Shown piece by piece: positions 6,741 to 15,714 of a stretch of DNA of 64,000 bases. Numbering within the stretch: position 1 is the stretch's first letter; every line of letters begins with the position of its first letter. Position numbers and translations under genes: made by a program. The notes under the pieces are model-generated. The model had not been told where the DNA came from. It did not search any database and saw nothing but the letters and a program-made list of their open reading frames with translations. The stretch is from Sphingomicrobium flavum (GTDB lineage: Bacteria; Pseudomonadota; Alphaproteobacteria; Sphingomonadales; Sphingomonadaceae). Where the stretch lies: the NCBI RefSeq assembly GCF_024721605.1, contig NZ_CP102630.1, positions 744,001-808,000 of the forward strand, read 5' to 3'.

Positions 6741-7073
6741 CTATCGCTCCTTCCGGCGGGTGCGGCCCATCATGGCTTCATGTTCGGCCAGCAGATCGTC
6801 GGCGCGGGTCAAGAGACCCTGGTCGCGGGTACGATCCACGGTCAGGCATTTCTGCTGCCAGTTGGGATCTTCAGCACTCATGATCCGCTCGATGGTGCAG
6901 ATGCGATCATCCAGGCGACGTGCAGCATCATGCAATTCTTCCAGCAGACGCTCGTCGGGCACCGTCAGCGTAGCCTGGCCCTTCCACTTGGTCACATAAT
7001 GAAAGATCAGCCAGGGCAGGCCGATGAACAGCATGCCGACGATCATGATCGGAAGGAAGACTTCTTCAAACAC
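6741..7073 (-). CDS. pspB: Phage-shock protein B (PspB)
   Basis: Small inner-membrane partner of PspC in the Psp response. At 110 residues it is longer than E. coli PspB (about 74). The N-terminal helix covers about 4-26 (EVFLPIMIVGMLFIGLPWLIFHY). The signature DDRICTIERIMSAEDPNW corresponds to the conserved C-terminus of the family, but here about 40 further charged residues follow (CLTVDRTRDQGLLTRADDLL). The start is a GTG at 7071-7073, supported by AAGGGGAA eight bases upstream. It lies 33 bases after pspA. Confidence 0.9.
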   Translation of the reverse strand: MFEEVFLPIMIVGMLFIGLPWLIFHYVTKWKGQATLTVPDERLLEELHDAARRLDDRICTIERIMSAEDPNWQQKCLTVDRTRDQGLLTRADDLLAEHEAMMGRTRRKER

Positions 7074-7106
7074 AGCAAATTCCCCTTTTGCCGCCAGTGG
7101 CGGATA

Positions 7107-7775
7107 TTAGTTGTTGCGGGCCCTCAAGGCCGCTTTCATGGCTTCCAGTTCGGCATCGACCTTGTCGGACGAGCGCAGGTCGTGAATTTCCTCTTCAAGG
7201 CTCTTGGGCCCGCTCAGCGCCAGCGCATCGGCGGTTCCTTCGGCCAGGTCGGCGCGCTTTTCCAGCATTTCGAAGCGCGAGAAGGCGTCCATGGTGCGGC
7301 TGCCGTGCAGCACTTCGCGGGCCTTGGCACGGCTGACCGCGCTTTCCAGTCGGCTGGCGATCGCATTCTGGCGGGCACGGGCTTCGCGTAGCTTGGCCTG
7401 CAATTTGGCGATGTCAGCTTCATAGCTTTTAAGCGTCTCGTCGATGGCCGCGATCTCTTCCTTCAGGCCATCCGCCATGTCAGCTGCTTTCTGCCGTTCG
7501 ATCAGCGCCTGCTTGGCCAGATCCTCGCGATCCTTTGACAGCGCCAGTTCGGCCTTCTCGGTCCAGCCATCCTGAATGTCCTCGAGACGGCCCAAAGCAC
7601 GGCGCATTTCCTTGCCGTCGGCGATCGAGCGGGCCGCAGCGGCGCGCACCTCCACCAGCGTTTCTTCCATTTCAAGAATAATCATCCGGATCATCCGTGC
7701 CGGGTCTTCGGCGCGGTCCAGCAACTCGGTCATATTGGCTGCAAAAATATCCCTCACACGGGAAAAGATGGCCAT
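7107..7775 (-). CDS. pspA: Phage-shock protein A (PspA/IM30 family)
   Basis: Peripheral membrane protein that stabilises the stressed inner membrane and, when unstressed, inhibits the activator PspF. The 222-residue length is that of the family. It is almost entirely helical coiled coil and starts with the typical amphipathic segment MAIFSRVRDIFAANMTELLDRAEDP. GGAG six bases before the ATG is the ribosome-binding site. It is the first gene of the operon, downstream of a sigma-54 promoter (7812-7827) and divergent from pspF. Confidence 0.95.
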   Translation of the reverse strand: MAIFSRVRDIFAANMTELLDRAEDPARMIRMIILEMEETLVEVRAAAARSIADGKEMRRALGRLEDIQDGWTEKAELALSKDREDLAKQALIERQKAADMADGLKEEIAAIDETLKSYEADIAKLQAKLREARARQNAIASRLESAVSRAKAREVLHGSRTMDAFSRFEMLEKRADLAEGTADALALSGPKSLEEEIHDLRSSDKVDAELEAMKAALRARNN

Positions 7776-7811
7776 ATGTCACTCCATTACGAAATCAGTT
7801 GCCGGATACCA

Positions 7812-7827
7812 TGCTAGAAACATGCCA
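7812..7827 (-). promoter_or_regulatory. Sigma-54 promoter of the psp operon
   Basis: Read on the minus strand the site is TGGCATG-TTTC-TAGCA, against the consensus TGGCACG-N4-TTGCA. The invariant GG and GC are present and 12 bases apart. Transcription would start near 7800, about 25 bases before the pspA ATG. The neighbouring gene encodes a sigma-54 activator, which supports the call. Confidence 0.75.
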
Positions 7828-7901
7828 GAAAATGGAAAAGCCCAAAGTTCGGGAAAGTGTTGAAATTTTCGATGAACGGGGGTGCGAAAATTCTTGCCAA
7901 A

Positions 7902-7919
7902 TGGTGGGATTTCCCACCA
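7902..7919. promoter_or_regulatory. 18-bp perfect palindrome, candidate PspF binding site
   Basis: TGGTGGGA-TT-TCCCACCA is a perfect inverted repeat centred about 110 bases upstream of the predicted psp start, the usual distance for a sigma-54 enhancer. It ends at the pspF ribosome-binding site (AAGGA at 7919-7923), so a bound protein could also repress pspF, as PspF does in E. coli. Confidence 0.6.
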
Positions 7920-7929
7920 AGGATTGGGC

Positions 7930-8988
7930 ATGGAGCGGACTAGCCAATTCGTCGGGTCGAGCCTTGCCTTTCTGGACGCCGTCGAGCGCGCCAGCCGGGC
8001 TGCGCCGCTCAACCGCCCGGTGCTGGTGATTGGCGAGCGTGGGACCGGCAAGGAGCTCATCGCCGAACGTCTTCACCACCTGTCATCGCGCTGGTCGGGG
8101 CCGTTAGTCACCATGAACTGCGCGGCGCTGCCCGAAACGCTGATCGAGGCCGAACTGTTTGGCCATGAGGCAGGCAGCTTCACCGGCGCGGCCAAGACCC
8201 GCCAGGGGCGTTTCGAAGAGGCTGATGGCGGAACGCTCTTCCTCGATGAATTGGCGACGCTGTCATCGGCGGCGCAGGACCGCCTGCTGCGCGCGGTCGA
8301 ATATGGCGAAGTAACGCGCATCGGCGCGTCGAAGCCCATCAGCGTGGACGTGCGCATCGTCGCCGCCACCAACGAACATCTGCCCAAGCTGGTCGAACAG
8401 GGCCGCTTTCGCGCCGATCTTCTGGATCGCCTGTCGTTCGAGGTCGTCACCCTTCCGCCGCTCCGCGCCCGCGAGGGCGATATTTCGCTGCTCGCCGACC
8501 ATTTCGGCCGGCGCATGGCGGTCGAGCTCGATTGGCCGAACTGGCCGGGGTTTGGCGCCGAGGCGATGGAGCGGATGGAAAAATATCCCTGGCCCGGCAA
8601 TGTGCGCGAATTGCGCAACGTGGTCGAACGCGCAGTCTACCGCGCCGAAGACCCCGAGCGTGCAGTCGACAAGGTTCAGTTCGATCCCTTCAAATCGCCT
8701 TGGGCGCCGATTGCCACGTCCGATGAGGCTGCCGAGGCAATCGAGGCAGCCATGGCCGCCGATGAAGTGCCGATGGCCAGCGGCGCTGCGCCTCCGCCTG
8801 CACCCATGATCGAGATCGAGACGGACGATTTCAAATCAAGCGTTGCCGATTATGAGGCCGCGCTCATCTCCACGGCGCTTGAAAAGCACCGGTTCAACCA
8901 GCGTGCGACTGCAGAGGCCTTGGGGCTGAGCTATGACCAGCTGCGCCACGCAATGAAGCGTCTCAAGCTCAACGCCGACGTTGGCTAG
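7930..8988 (+). CDS. pspF: PspF, sigma-54-dependent activator of the psp operon
   Basis: AAA+ enhancer-binding protein that opens sigma-54 promoters. It is 352 residues long with no N-terminal receiver or sensory domain, as in PspF. Walker A is GERGTGKE (35-42), the sigma-54-contact loop is GSFTGA (82-87; the usual form is GAFTGA) and Walker B is LFLDE (103-107). The C-terminal Fis-type helix-turn-helix is FNQRATAEALGLSYDQLRHAM. Between them is a linker rich in alanine and proline (about 255-290) that looks longer than in E. coli. The ATG at 7930 is chosen because AAGGA lies six bases upstream. A GTG at 7882 would place the palindrome inside the gene. Confidence 0.93.
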   Translation: MERTSQFVGSSLAFLDAVERASRAAPLNRPVLVIGERGTGKELIAERLHHLSSRWSGPLVTMNCAALPETLIEAELFGHEAGSFTGAAKTRQGRFEEADGGTLFLDELATLSSAAQDRLLRAVEYGEVTRIGASKPISVDVRIVAATNEHLPKLVEQGRFRADLLDRLSFEVVTLPPLRAREGDISLLADHFGRRMAVELDWPNWPGFGAEAMERMEKYPWPGNVRELRNVVERAVYRAEDPERAVDKVQFDPFKSPWAPIATSDEAAEAIEAAMAADEVPMASGAAPPPAPMIEIETDDFKSSVADYEAALISTALEKHRFNQRATAEALGLSYDQLRHAMKRLKLNADVG

Positions 8989-9082
8989 CACTCGTTACGC
9001 ATCGCCAACGGTCTTGACGTGCAACGCATGGGCGTTAGCTGCGTTGGCCAGACAACCCCATCTTTACCAACAGGAGTTTTTC

Positions 9083-9712
9083 ATGGCCTTCATCCTTCCC
9101 GATCTCCCTTTTGCCAAGGACGCACTTGGCGACAATATGTCGGCCGAAACGCTCGATTATCACCATGGCAAGCATCACAAGGCCTATGTCGACAAGACCA
9201 ACGGCATGATCGACGGCCATAGCCACGACCTGTCGGGCGCCAGCCTGTCCGAAGTGATCAAGCATGCGCACAAGAATGGCGAAAAGGGCCTGTTTAACAA
9301 TTCCGCGCAGATCTGGAACCACAGCTTCTTCTGGCTGGGGCTGGCCAGCGAGGGTTCGACCAAGCCGTCGGACAAGCTGCAGTCGATGATCGACAGCGAC
9401 TTCGGGTCGACCGACAAGCTGCTGGAAGCGCTGCAGACCGAAAGCGCCAATCATTTCGCCTCGGGCTGGGGCTGGCTGATCCTCAACAATGGCAAGCTGG
9501 AAGTGACCAGCCTGCACGACGCCGACACGCCGGTTGCGCACGGCATGACGCCGCTCTTCACCGTCGATGTATGGGAGCATGCCTATTACATCGATTATCG
9601 CAATGCGCGCCCCGACTATTTGAAGAGCGTGCTCAACAACATCGTCAACTGGGACTTTGTCAGCGAAAATCTTGACGGCAACGGGATTGCCCGCGCCGAC
9701 CAGGACGGCTGA
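9083..9712 (+). CDS. sodB: Superoxide dismutase, iron type
   Basis: Converts superoxide to oxygen and hydrogen peroxide in the cytoplasm. The 209-residue protein has metal ligands His27 (LDYHHGKHH) and His80 (QIWNHSFFW) and the Asp and His of DVWEHAYY. Gln76 in NSAQIWNH is the position and residue typical of iron rather than manganese enzymes. The open frame extends back to 8981, overlapping pspF, but AGGAG at 9072-9076 points to the ATG at 9083, and MAFILPDLPFAKDAL is the usual N-terminus. Confidence 0.95.
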   Translation: MAFILPDLPFAKDALGDNMSAETLDYHHGKHHKAYVDKTNGMIDGHSHDLSGASLSEVIKHAHKNGEKGLFNNSAQIWNHSFFWLGLASEGSTKPSDKLQSMIDSDFGSTDKLLEALQTESANHFASGWGWLILNNGKLEVTSLHDADTPVAHGMTPLFTVDVWEHAYYIDYRNARPDYLKSVLNNIVNWDFVSENLDGNGIARADQDG

Positions 9713-9737
9713 TCCGTCCGATTATCGGCCAATTTGG

Positions 9738-9770
9738 GGGCGGTGCCTGCGGGCGCCGCCCTTAATTTTT
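9738..9770 (+). terminator. Rho-independent terminator of sodB
   Basis: GGGCGGTGCC (9738-9747) pairs with GGCGCCGCCC (9752-9761), with one G-U pair, followed by TTAATTTTT. It runs into the stop codon of the convergent ABC permease gene. Confidence 0.8.
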
Positions 9771-10523
9771 GAGCTTGTAGCCAGTGCGGAAAATCCAGGC
9801 GATTGCCGCCAGAGGGATGAGGATCGATAGCGCCACCCCGGCCATGCTGGCCGCCAGCGACACATCGGCAACCCCATAAAAGGTCCAGCGATAGGCCGAG
9901 ACCAGATAGACGATGGGGTTGGCCAGCGTGATGCTCTGCCACGGCTCGGCAAGCGAACTGACCGAATAGAAGACCCCGCCAAGAAAGGTGAGCGGCGTCA
10001 CCACCAACAGCGGGATGAACTGCAGCTGTTCGAAATTGTTGGCGAGCAGGCCGATGAGGAATCCCATCAGGCAAAAACCGATCGAAATCAGGATCAGCAA
10101 CAGCAGCATCAGCAAGGGCTGCTGCACCTCGACATCGACGAACAGGGTCGCCGTGGCCAGCGTGATGAGCGCCAGCAGCACCGACTTGGTCGCAGCCGCG
10201 CCGACATAGGCCATCACTGTTTCAAATGGCGAGATGGGCGCCGACAATATCTCGTAGATTGTCCCGGTGAATTTAGGGAAATAGATGCCAAAACTGGCAT
10301 TGCTGATCGACTGGGTGAAGACGCTCAGCAGGATCAGGCCCGGCACGATGAAGCTGCCATAGTCGATACCCGCCATATCGCTCATCCGGCTGCCGATGGC
10401 CGACCCGAAGACGAGGAAATAGAGGGCGGTCGTCATCACCGGGGCGACGACGCTTTGCCACAATGTGCGCTTCCAGCGCGCCATTTCGAAGCGGTAGATG
10501 GCTGCGACGCCGCGCATGTTCAT
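9762..10523 (-). CDS. ABC-2 type transporter permease
   Basis: Membrane subunit of an ABC exporter, 253 residues with about six hydrophobic helices ([93 protein letters not shown]). It is of the DrrB/YadH type. It is coupled to the upstream ATPase gene by an ATGA overlap at 10520-10523. Substrate unknown. Such pairs export lipids, polysaccharides or drugs. Confidence 0.88.
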   Translation of the reverse strand: MNMRGVAAIYRFEMARWKRTLWQSVVAPVMTTALYFLVFGSAIGSRMSDMAGIDYGSFIVPGLILLSVFTQSISNASFGIYFPKFTGTIYEILSAPISPFETVMAYVGAAATKSVLLALITLATATLFVDVEVQQPLLMLLLLILISIGFCLMGFLIGLLANNFEQLQFIPLLVVTPLTFLGGVFYSVSSLAEPWQSITLANPIVYLVSAYRWTFYGVADVSLAASMAGVALSILIPLAAIAWIFRTGYKLKN

Positions 10524-11449
10524 GCCGCTTCTCCCTGGTGGACCAGGCTGACGAAGATGTCCTCTAGGCTGGACTGACGCGTGGTGAGGTCCTTCCAGCC
10601 GATGCCGAGCTCATCCAGCTTGCGCATCAGGCGGGGGATTTCGTTATTTTCGGCATGGCTGTCGAAATCATAGCAAAGGCTGTGGCCGTCATCATCGAGC
10701 TTGAGCGACAGTTCGGCGAGGCCTGCGGGCACGGTGTCCAGCGACTCCTCTAGCGTGATCTTGAGCGTGCGGCGGCCCATCTGCGCCATCAGCTCGTCCT
10801 TCTTGCCTACCGCCACCAATTCCCCGCTGCGGATGACGCCGACGCGGTCGGCCATCTCTTCGGCTTCCTCGATATAATGGGTGGTGAGGATGATGGTGGT
10901 GCCGCCCTGCTGCAGCCCGCGCACCAATTCCCACATATCGCGGCGAAGCTCGACATCCACGCCTGCGGTCGGCTCGTCGAGGAAGAGGATTTCGGGCTCG
11001 TGGCTTAGCGCTTTGGCAATCATCACACGCCGCTTCATGCCACCCGATAATTCCATCATCCGGCTCTTGCGCTTGTCCCAGAGCGACAGGCGCTTGAGCA
11101 GCTCCTCGATATAAGCGTCATCGCGCGGCTTGCCGAACAGGCCGCGCGAGAAAGTGACAGTATCCCACACCGTCTCGAACGCATCGGTGGTCAGTTCCTG
11201 CGGCACCAGCCCGATCATGTCGCGGGCGGCGCGGAATTCGCTTTCGATATCATGCCCGCCGACGGTGACCGTGCCGCCCGATTTGGTGACGATGCCGCAG
11301 ACGATGGAGATAAGCGTGGTCTTGCCCGCGCCATTGGGGCCGAGAAGGGCAAAAATCTCGCCTTTCTCGATGGCGAGATCGACGCCCTTCAGCGCTTCGA
11401 ACCCGCCGGCATAGCGTTTCGTCAGCCTTGCAATCTGAAGGACGCTCAC
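10520..11449 (-). CDS. ABC transporter ATP-binding protein
   Basis: ATPase subunit for the downstream permease, 309 residues. Walker A is GPNGAGKTT, the signature motif is LSGGMKRRV and Walker B is [13 protein letters not shown]. About 80 residues follow the nucleotide-binding domain, as in the DrrA/CcmA-like exporter ATPases. The start is taken as the GTG at 11447-11449 ([15 protein letters not shown]), preceded by GAGGAG and overlapping the yciB stop as GTGA. The open frame continues upstream to 11536 but there overlaps yciB and is not family-like. Confidence 0.92.
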   Translation of the reverse strand: MSVLQIARLTKRYAGGFEALKGVDLAIEKGEIFALLGPNGAGKTTLISIVCGIVTKSGGTVTVGGHDIESEFRAARDMIGLVPQELTTDAFETVWDTVTFSRGLFGKPRDDAYIEELLKRLSLWDKRKSRMMELSGGMKRRVMIAKALSHEPEILFLDEPTAGVDVELRRDMWELVRGLQQGGTTIILTTHYIEEAEEMADRVGVIRSGELVAVGKKDELMAQMGRRTLKITLEESLDTVPAGLAELSLKLDDDGHSLCYDFDSHAENNEIPRLMRKLDELGIGWKDLTTRQSSLEDIFVSLVHQGEAA

Positions 11450-12048
11450 TTCTTCTCCTCGAGCGTGAGGCCGTGGCGCATCATCATCGGGATGTTGGCG
11501 GCGGCGAAGATGAAGGTGAGGGGAATCATCCCCCAAATCTTGAAGCTGATCCAGAAATCGGTGTCCGTGTTGCGCCAGACGGCCTCGTTGAGCACAGCCA
11601 TAAAGGCAAAGAAGATCGCCCAGTTGCGCGTCAGCTTGTTCCAGCCCTCGTCCGACAAGCCGGGATAGGCCGCGCCCAGCAGCTGCTTGAGCAGCGGCCT
11701 TTTGGTCAGCAGCCCGAAGAAAAGCAGCGCGCTGGCAATGCCGTAGAAGATGGTCGGCTTCAGCTTGATGAAGATCTCGCTGTGCAGCCAGATGGTAAGC
11801 CCGCCCATGATCAGCACGGTGACCGCGGAAAAGAGCTGCAGCCCCGAAACGTGGCGCACGGTGACATAGCTGATGATCATCGCCGTCAGGATCGCGACCA
11901 TGAAAATAGCGGTGGCGGTGAAGATGCCGAAATAGGAATTGGTGATGAAGAACAGCACCAGCGGGCCGATGTCGAGCAGGGCCTGCTGCCAGCCTTTCAG
12001 CTTCTTCTTGTCCGCCTCAATCGAGGGGCCGGGATTCACGTCACTCAT
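11446..12048 (-). CDS. yciB: YciB/IspZ inner-membrane protein (septation protein family)
   Basis: Integral inner-membrane protein of 200 residues with five or six helices and the family phrases [19 protein letters not shown] and TATAIFMVA near the N-terminus, then [21 protein letters not shown]. In enterobacteria YciB affects septation and envelope integrity. The exact function is unsettled. It is coupled to ftsY upstream by an ATGA overlap and to the ABC ATPase downstream by a GTGA overlap, so it sits mid-operon. Confidence 0.93.
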   Translation of the reverse strand: MSDVNPGPSIEADKKKLKGWQQALLDIGPLVLFFITNSYFGIFTATAIFMVAILTAMIISYVTVRHVSGLQLFSAVTVLIMGGLTIWLHSEIFIKLKPTIFYGIASALLFFGLLTKRPLLKQLLGAAYPGLSDEGWNKLTRNWAIFFAFMAVLNEAVWRNTDTDFWISFKIWGMIPLTFIFAAANIPMMMRHGLTLEEKK

Positions 12049-12962
12049 GCGGGGGGAAGTCCTGCAATGGCGCGGGCGACCGCGCTGGGATCAAAGGGGC
12101 GAAGATCATCAACGCCTTCGCCGACGCCGATGGCATGGATGGGCATGCCGAACTTTTCGGCTGCTGCGACCAGCACGCCGCCGCGGGCGGTGCCGTCCAG
12201 CTTGGTCATGATAAGTCCGGTGACACCGGCGGTTTCCTTGAAGACCTCAATCTGGTTCAAGGCATTCTGGCCGGTGGTGGCGTCGAGGACCAGCAAAACG
12301 TCATGAGGTGCTTCCTCATTAAGTTTGCCTAACACCCTGCGAACCTTGGACAATTCTTCCATCAGATGGGTCTTGTTCTGGAGGCGGCCCGCGGTGTCTA
12401 CGATGAGGACGTCGATGCCAGTCTGGGTCGCCTGCTTGACGCCGTCAAAGACGATGGAGGCGGGATCGCCGCCTTCGGCGCCCGCGATGACAGGGGCGTG
12501 GATGCGTTCGCCCCAGATTTTGAGCTGCTCGATGGCGGCGGCGCGGAAGGTGTCGCCGGCGGCGAGCAGGACGCCATAATCCTGTTCCTGCAAGAGATGG
12601 CCGACCTTGCCGATGGTGGTGGTCTTGCCCGAGCCGTTGACGCCGATCACGAGGATGACGTGGGGCCGAGGGAAGCCGTAAATGTCGAGCGGCTTGGCGA
12701 CGGGGGCGAGGATTTTCTCGATTTCCTCGGCCAGAATGGTGCGCAGGCCGCGTTCGTCCAGCTGGTCAAAACGGCGGGCGGCGATGGCATCGCGGATGCG
12801 CTTGGAGGCCTCGGGGCCGAGGTCGGAGGCGATCAGCGCTTCTTCGATATCGTCGAGCGTGGAGGTGTCGAGCGCGGTCTTGCTGGTCAGACCGGTGATA
12901 TTCTCGCCCACCCGATCGGCTGTCTTTTTGAAGCCGCCGGTGAGGCGCTGGAGCCAACTCAT
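12045..12962 (-). CDS. ftsY: Signal recognition particle receptor FtsY
   Basis: GTPase that receives the Ffh-ribosome complex at the inner membrane for co-translational insertion. The 305-residue protein consists almost entirely of the NG domain. G1 is GVNGSGKTT (107-115), with DTAGRLQNK and TKLDGTARGG later. The long acidic A domain of E. coli FtsY is missing, and only a short N-terminal helix (MSWLQRLTGGFKKTADRVGE) remains for membrane contact. This short form is common in alphaproteobacteria. Its partner ffh lies at 17.2 kb. It is joined by four-base overlaps to mtaB and yciB. Confidence 0.96.
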   Translation of the reverse strand: MSWLQRLTGGFKKTADRVGENITGLTSKTALDTSTLDDIEEALIASDLGPEASKRIRDAIAARRFDQLDERGLRTILAEEIEKILAPVAKPLDIYGFPRPHVILVIGVNGSGKTTTIGKVGHLLQEQDYGVLLAAGDTFRAAAIEQLKIWGERIHAPVIAGAEGGDPASIVFDGVKQATQTGIDVLIVDTAGRLQNKTHLMEELSKVRRVLGKLNEEAPHDVLLVLDATTGQNALNQIEVFKETAGVTGLIMTKLDGTARGGVLVAAAEKFGMPIHAIGVGEGVDDLRPFDPSAVARAIAGLPPA

Positions 12963-14179
12963 TCAAAAACCCCTGTCAAACCCTTGTCATCCGCATGCGT
13001 GACGCGTGCCATGCCGTAGGCACCGCGGGCTGCACCTTCAACCATGATCGGTGCAAATCCATTCGTATGGCCCTTGCCGTGATTTTCGACGAGCGCGGGC
13101 TGGAGCGTGCCGACGAGCGATTGCAGCCAGGCGGTGCGGCGCTCAGTAGCGCGGGCGCGGAGGCGGGCCGCGCGCTCCTTGATCAATGCGCGGTCGACCT
13201 GCGGCATCTTGGCAGCAGGCGTCATTTCACGCGGGCTGAAGGGGAAGATATGGGCAGCTATGATATCACAATCATCCATTATTTTCAGTGTATTTAACGC
13301 CATTTCTTCAGTTTCAGTGGGAAATCCTGCGATGAGGTCTGCGCCGAACGTGGCGTCGGGGCGGACGCTTTTGATCTGCTCGACGATCTGGACGGCCTGG
13401 GAGCGGCTGTGGCGGCGCTTCATACGCTTCAAGATCATGTCATCGCCGGCCTGCAGCGACAGATGGAAGTGGGGCAGGAGGCGCTCATCGCCTGCGACCA
13501 GTTCATAAAGCGGGCCGTCAATTTCGATACTGTCGAGGCTGGAGAGCCTGAGGCGCTTGAGGCGCGGCTCGTCGGCCAGCAGCTTTTGCAGCATGGCGCC
13601 CAATGTGCGGCCTTCGCTTTCATAGCTGGTGATATCGACGCCGGTGATGACGATTTCCGCGACATTGCGGTCAAGCTCGGCCGCAACGGCGCGGCGGACT
13701 TCTTCATAGGTGAGGCTGCGGCTGTTCCCGCGGCCATAAGGGATGGTGCAGAAGGTGCAGCGATGATCGCAGCCATTCTGGACGGCGACGAAGCTGCGCA
13801 CCTTGCCCTGGAAGCCAGCAGCGACAGGATCGGACGTTGCCGCCATGACGTCACTGGGTAACTCCTTGGCTGCGCTCAGGATTTTCTCAAGATGCAGCTT
13901 GTCGGCATTGCCGAGGATGCGGTCGACTTCCGGCATGGCCTTGAAGGTTTCCGGCTCAATCTGTGCGGCGCAGCCGGTGACCAACAGCTGCGCATCCGGG
14001 TTTGCGCGCTTGGCCTTGCGGATCTGCTGGCGGGTGGTGCGCACCGCCTCTGCCGTGACGGCGCAGCTATTGACGATGATGAGGTCGTCGGCTGCGCCCG
14101 CATCCAAGAGGGCGCGCTTCATGGTTTCGCTTTCCGCGAAATTGAGGCGGCAGCCCAATGTGATGGTTTCGACGCCCAT
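12959..14179 (-). CDS. mtaB: MtaB-type tRNA methylthiotransferase (radical SAM)
   Basis: Adds a methylthio group to threonylcarbamoyl-adenosine at position 37 of tRNAs reading ANN codons. At 406 residues it has the three N-terminal cysteines of the UPF0004 domain (Cys10, Cys39, Cys70), which hold one iron-sulfur cluster. The radical-SAM cysteines are Cys137, Cys141 and Cys144 (GCDHRCTFC). Mid-protein SLQAGDDMILKRMKRRHSR is typical. The C-terminal TRAM-like part is short. Its start adjoins the dapF stop and its stop overlaps the ftsY start. This dapF-mtaB-ftsY order is common in alphaproteobacteria. Confidence 0.93.
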   Translation of the reverse strand: MGVETITLGCRLNFAESETMKRALLDAGAADDLIIVNSCAVTAEAVRTTRQQIRKAKRANPDAQLLVTGCAAQIEPETFKAMPEVDRILGNADKLHLEKILSAAKELPSDVMAATSDPVAAGFQGKVRSFVAVQNGCDHRCTFCTIPYGRGNSRSLTYEEVRRAVAAELDRNVAEIVITGVDITSYESEGRTLGAMLQKLLADEPRLKRLRLSSLDSIEIDGPLYELVAGDERLLPHFHLSLQAGDDMILKRMKRRHSRSQAVQIVEQIKSVRPDATFGADLIAGFPTETEEMALNTLKIMDDCDIIAAHIFPFSPREMTPAAKMPQVDRALIKERAARLRARATERRTAWLQSLVGTLQPALVENHGKGHTNGFAPIMVEGAARGAYGMARVTHADDKGLTGVFE

Positions 14180-14980
14180 TTACAGTGCGTCCAGGTCCAG
14201 TTCGCCGGTGAAGACGTGGGTAGCGCTGCCCTTCATCAGGATGGGCCCATCGGGCGCCCAGCTAATCTCCAGGCTGCCGCCGGGCATGGTGACCTTCACG
14301 GGCGAAATGGCCTTTTTGCGGCGGATGGCAGCGACGGCGGTGGCGCAGGCGCCGGTACCGCAGGCCAGCGTGAGGCCGGCGCCGCGCTCCCAGGTGCGCA
14401 GTTTGACGCCATCCTTGGTGGTTTCTGCCACATTGACGTTAATGCGGTCCGGGAAAGCGGGGTCGGTTTCGATGCGGGGGCCGAGCTCTTGCAGTGGCAC
14501 GGCGTCCACATCATCGACGAAGAAGATGAGGTGGGGGTTGCCGACATTGACCGCATCGGGGCTTTCCAAAGCGTCCCAGCCCATGGGGACGGGCTGGGTG
14601 TCCACCGGGTCAGCGATGGGAATCTGGTCCCACTGGAAGCGCGGGGCGGGCAATTCGACGCTAACGTCATCGCCCGCCATCGTTGCGGTGAGCGCGCCGC
14701 CCTCCGTCTCGATGATGTGCGCACCGGTCAGCGCGACGACGCAGCGTGTGGCATTGCCGCAGGCGCTGGCGGCTTTTCCATCGGCATTCCAAATGTCCAT
14801 GCGCACGGCGGTGGGCGTGCTGCCCTCGCTCAGGCGGATCAGCTGGTCACAGCCTACGCCGGTGCGGCGGTCGCAAATGGCGCGCACCTGATGCTCCGCC
14901 AGATCGACGCTTTGCTTGCGCGCGTCGATGATGACGAAGTCATTGCCTAGCCCGTGCATCTTATGGAAGGTGATGGCCAT
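14180..14980 (-). CDS. dapF: Diaminopimelate epimerase
   Basis: Interconverts LL- and meso-diaminopimelate, the last shared step for lysine and peptidoglycan precursors. The 266-residue protein has the catalytic pair Cys74 (SACGNATRC) and Cys207 (LACGTGAC) and begins with the family motif FHKMHGLGNDFVIID. It heads the minus-strand operon dapF-mtaB-ftsY-yciB-ABC pair. Only 35 bases separate it from the divergent kinase gene, so their promoters must overlap. The ribosome-binding site is weak. Confidence 0.96.
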   Translation of the reverse strand: MAITFHKMHGLGNDFVIIDARKQSVDLAEHQVRAICDRRTGVGCDQLIRLSEGSTPTAVRMDIWNADGKAASACGNATRCVVALTGAHIIETEGGALTATMAGDDVSVELPAPRFQWDQIPIADPVDTQPVPMGWDALESPDAVNVGNPHLIFFVDDVDAVPLQELGPRIETDPAFPDRINVNVAETTKDGVKLRTWERGAGLTLACGTGACATAVAAIRRKKAISPVKVTMPGGSLEISWAPDGPILMKGSATHVFTGELDLDAL

Positions 14981-15015
14981 TGAGTGCGACTTAGGGAGGC
15001 AGAGCGGTTAGGGCA

Positions 15016-15714
15016 ATGGCGGGCGCAAACACACGACGCGAAATGATCGATGAGGTGGCCGGCCATCTGATCCGTGCCAAGGGGGCAGGGCCGCTTCGTG
15101 TAGCCATTGATGGCCGGACGGCAGCGGGCAAGACGAGCTTTCGTGAAGAGCTGGCAAAGGCGCTGCGAGCCGAGGGGCATGATGTCGTGGCGACGTCGAT
15201 AGACGGTTTTCATCATCCAAAGGTGGTTCGCTATGCGAAGGGCCGCACGTCTGCCGATGGCTATTATGAAGATGCGCGCAATTTGCCGGCCATCCGCCGC
15301 CTGCTGCTCGACCCGTTGGGCGCAGACGGGAACCGGCACTATGCGATGGAAAATTTCGACCTGGAGGCGGATCAGCCGATTGAGCCCGTCATGCATAAGG
15401 CCGATGAGGATGTGATCCTGCTGGTGGATGGCACCTTCCTGCAACGCCCTGAGCTGAAAGACGGCTTTGACCTCACCATTTTCCTGGACGTGCCACAGGA
15501 TCTGGCCGTTGAGCGCGCTGCTGTACGCGCTGGGGCTGAAAATGCCGATGCGATGCGGACGGCCTATGCGACGCGTTACCTGCCTGCCTATGAGCGCTAT
15601 GATCGGGAATGTCGCCCGATGGCTTCGGCTGATCTGATCATAGACAATCGGGATTTTGAGAAGGCGCGGGTTGTGGACATTAAAGGCACGCTGCGGTCAG
15701 GAGTAGATGCATGA
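15016..15714 (+). CDS. Uridine kinase-like P-loop kinase
   Basis: A 232-residue nucleoside or metabolite kinase of the uridine kinase/phosphoribulokinase-like class. Walker A is DGRTAAGKT (32-40). SIDGFHHP and the aspartate-rich VILLVDGTFLQRPELKDGFD match the substrate and lid elements of that class. The exact substrate cannot be decided. It is divergent from dapF and coupled by ATGA (15711-15714) to the DUF924 gene. Confidence 0.75.
   Translation: MAGANTRREMIDEVAGHLIRAKGAGPLRVAIDGRTAAGKTSFREELAKALRAEGHDVVATSIDGFHHPKVVRYAKGRTSADGYYEDARNLPAIRRLLLDPLGADGNRHYAMENFDLEADQPIEPVMHKADEDVILLVDGTFLQRPELKDGFDLTIFLDVPQDLAVERAAVRAGAENADAMRTAYATRYLPAYERYDRECRPMASADLIIDNRDFEKARVVDIKGTLRSGVDA

Noticed and set aside
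7882-7900. A second sigma-54-like element (TGGCAAG...TCGCAC) on the minus strand
   Set aside because: The GG to GC distance is 13 rather than 12 bases, and it lies next to the palindrome, too far from pspA.
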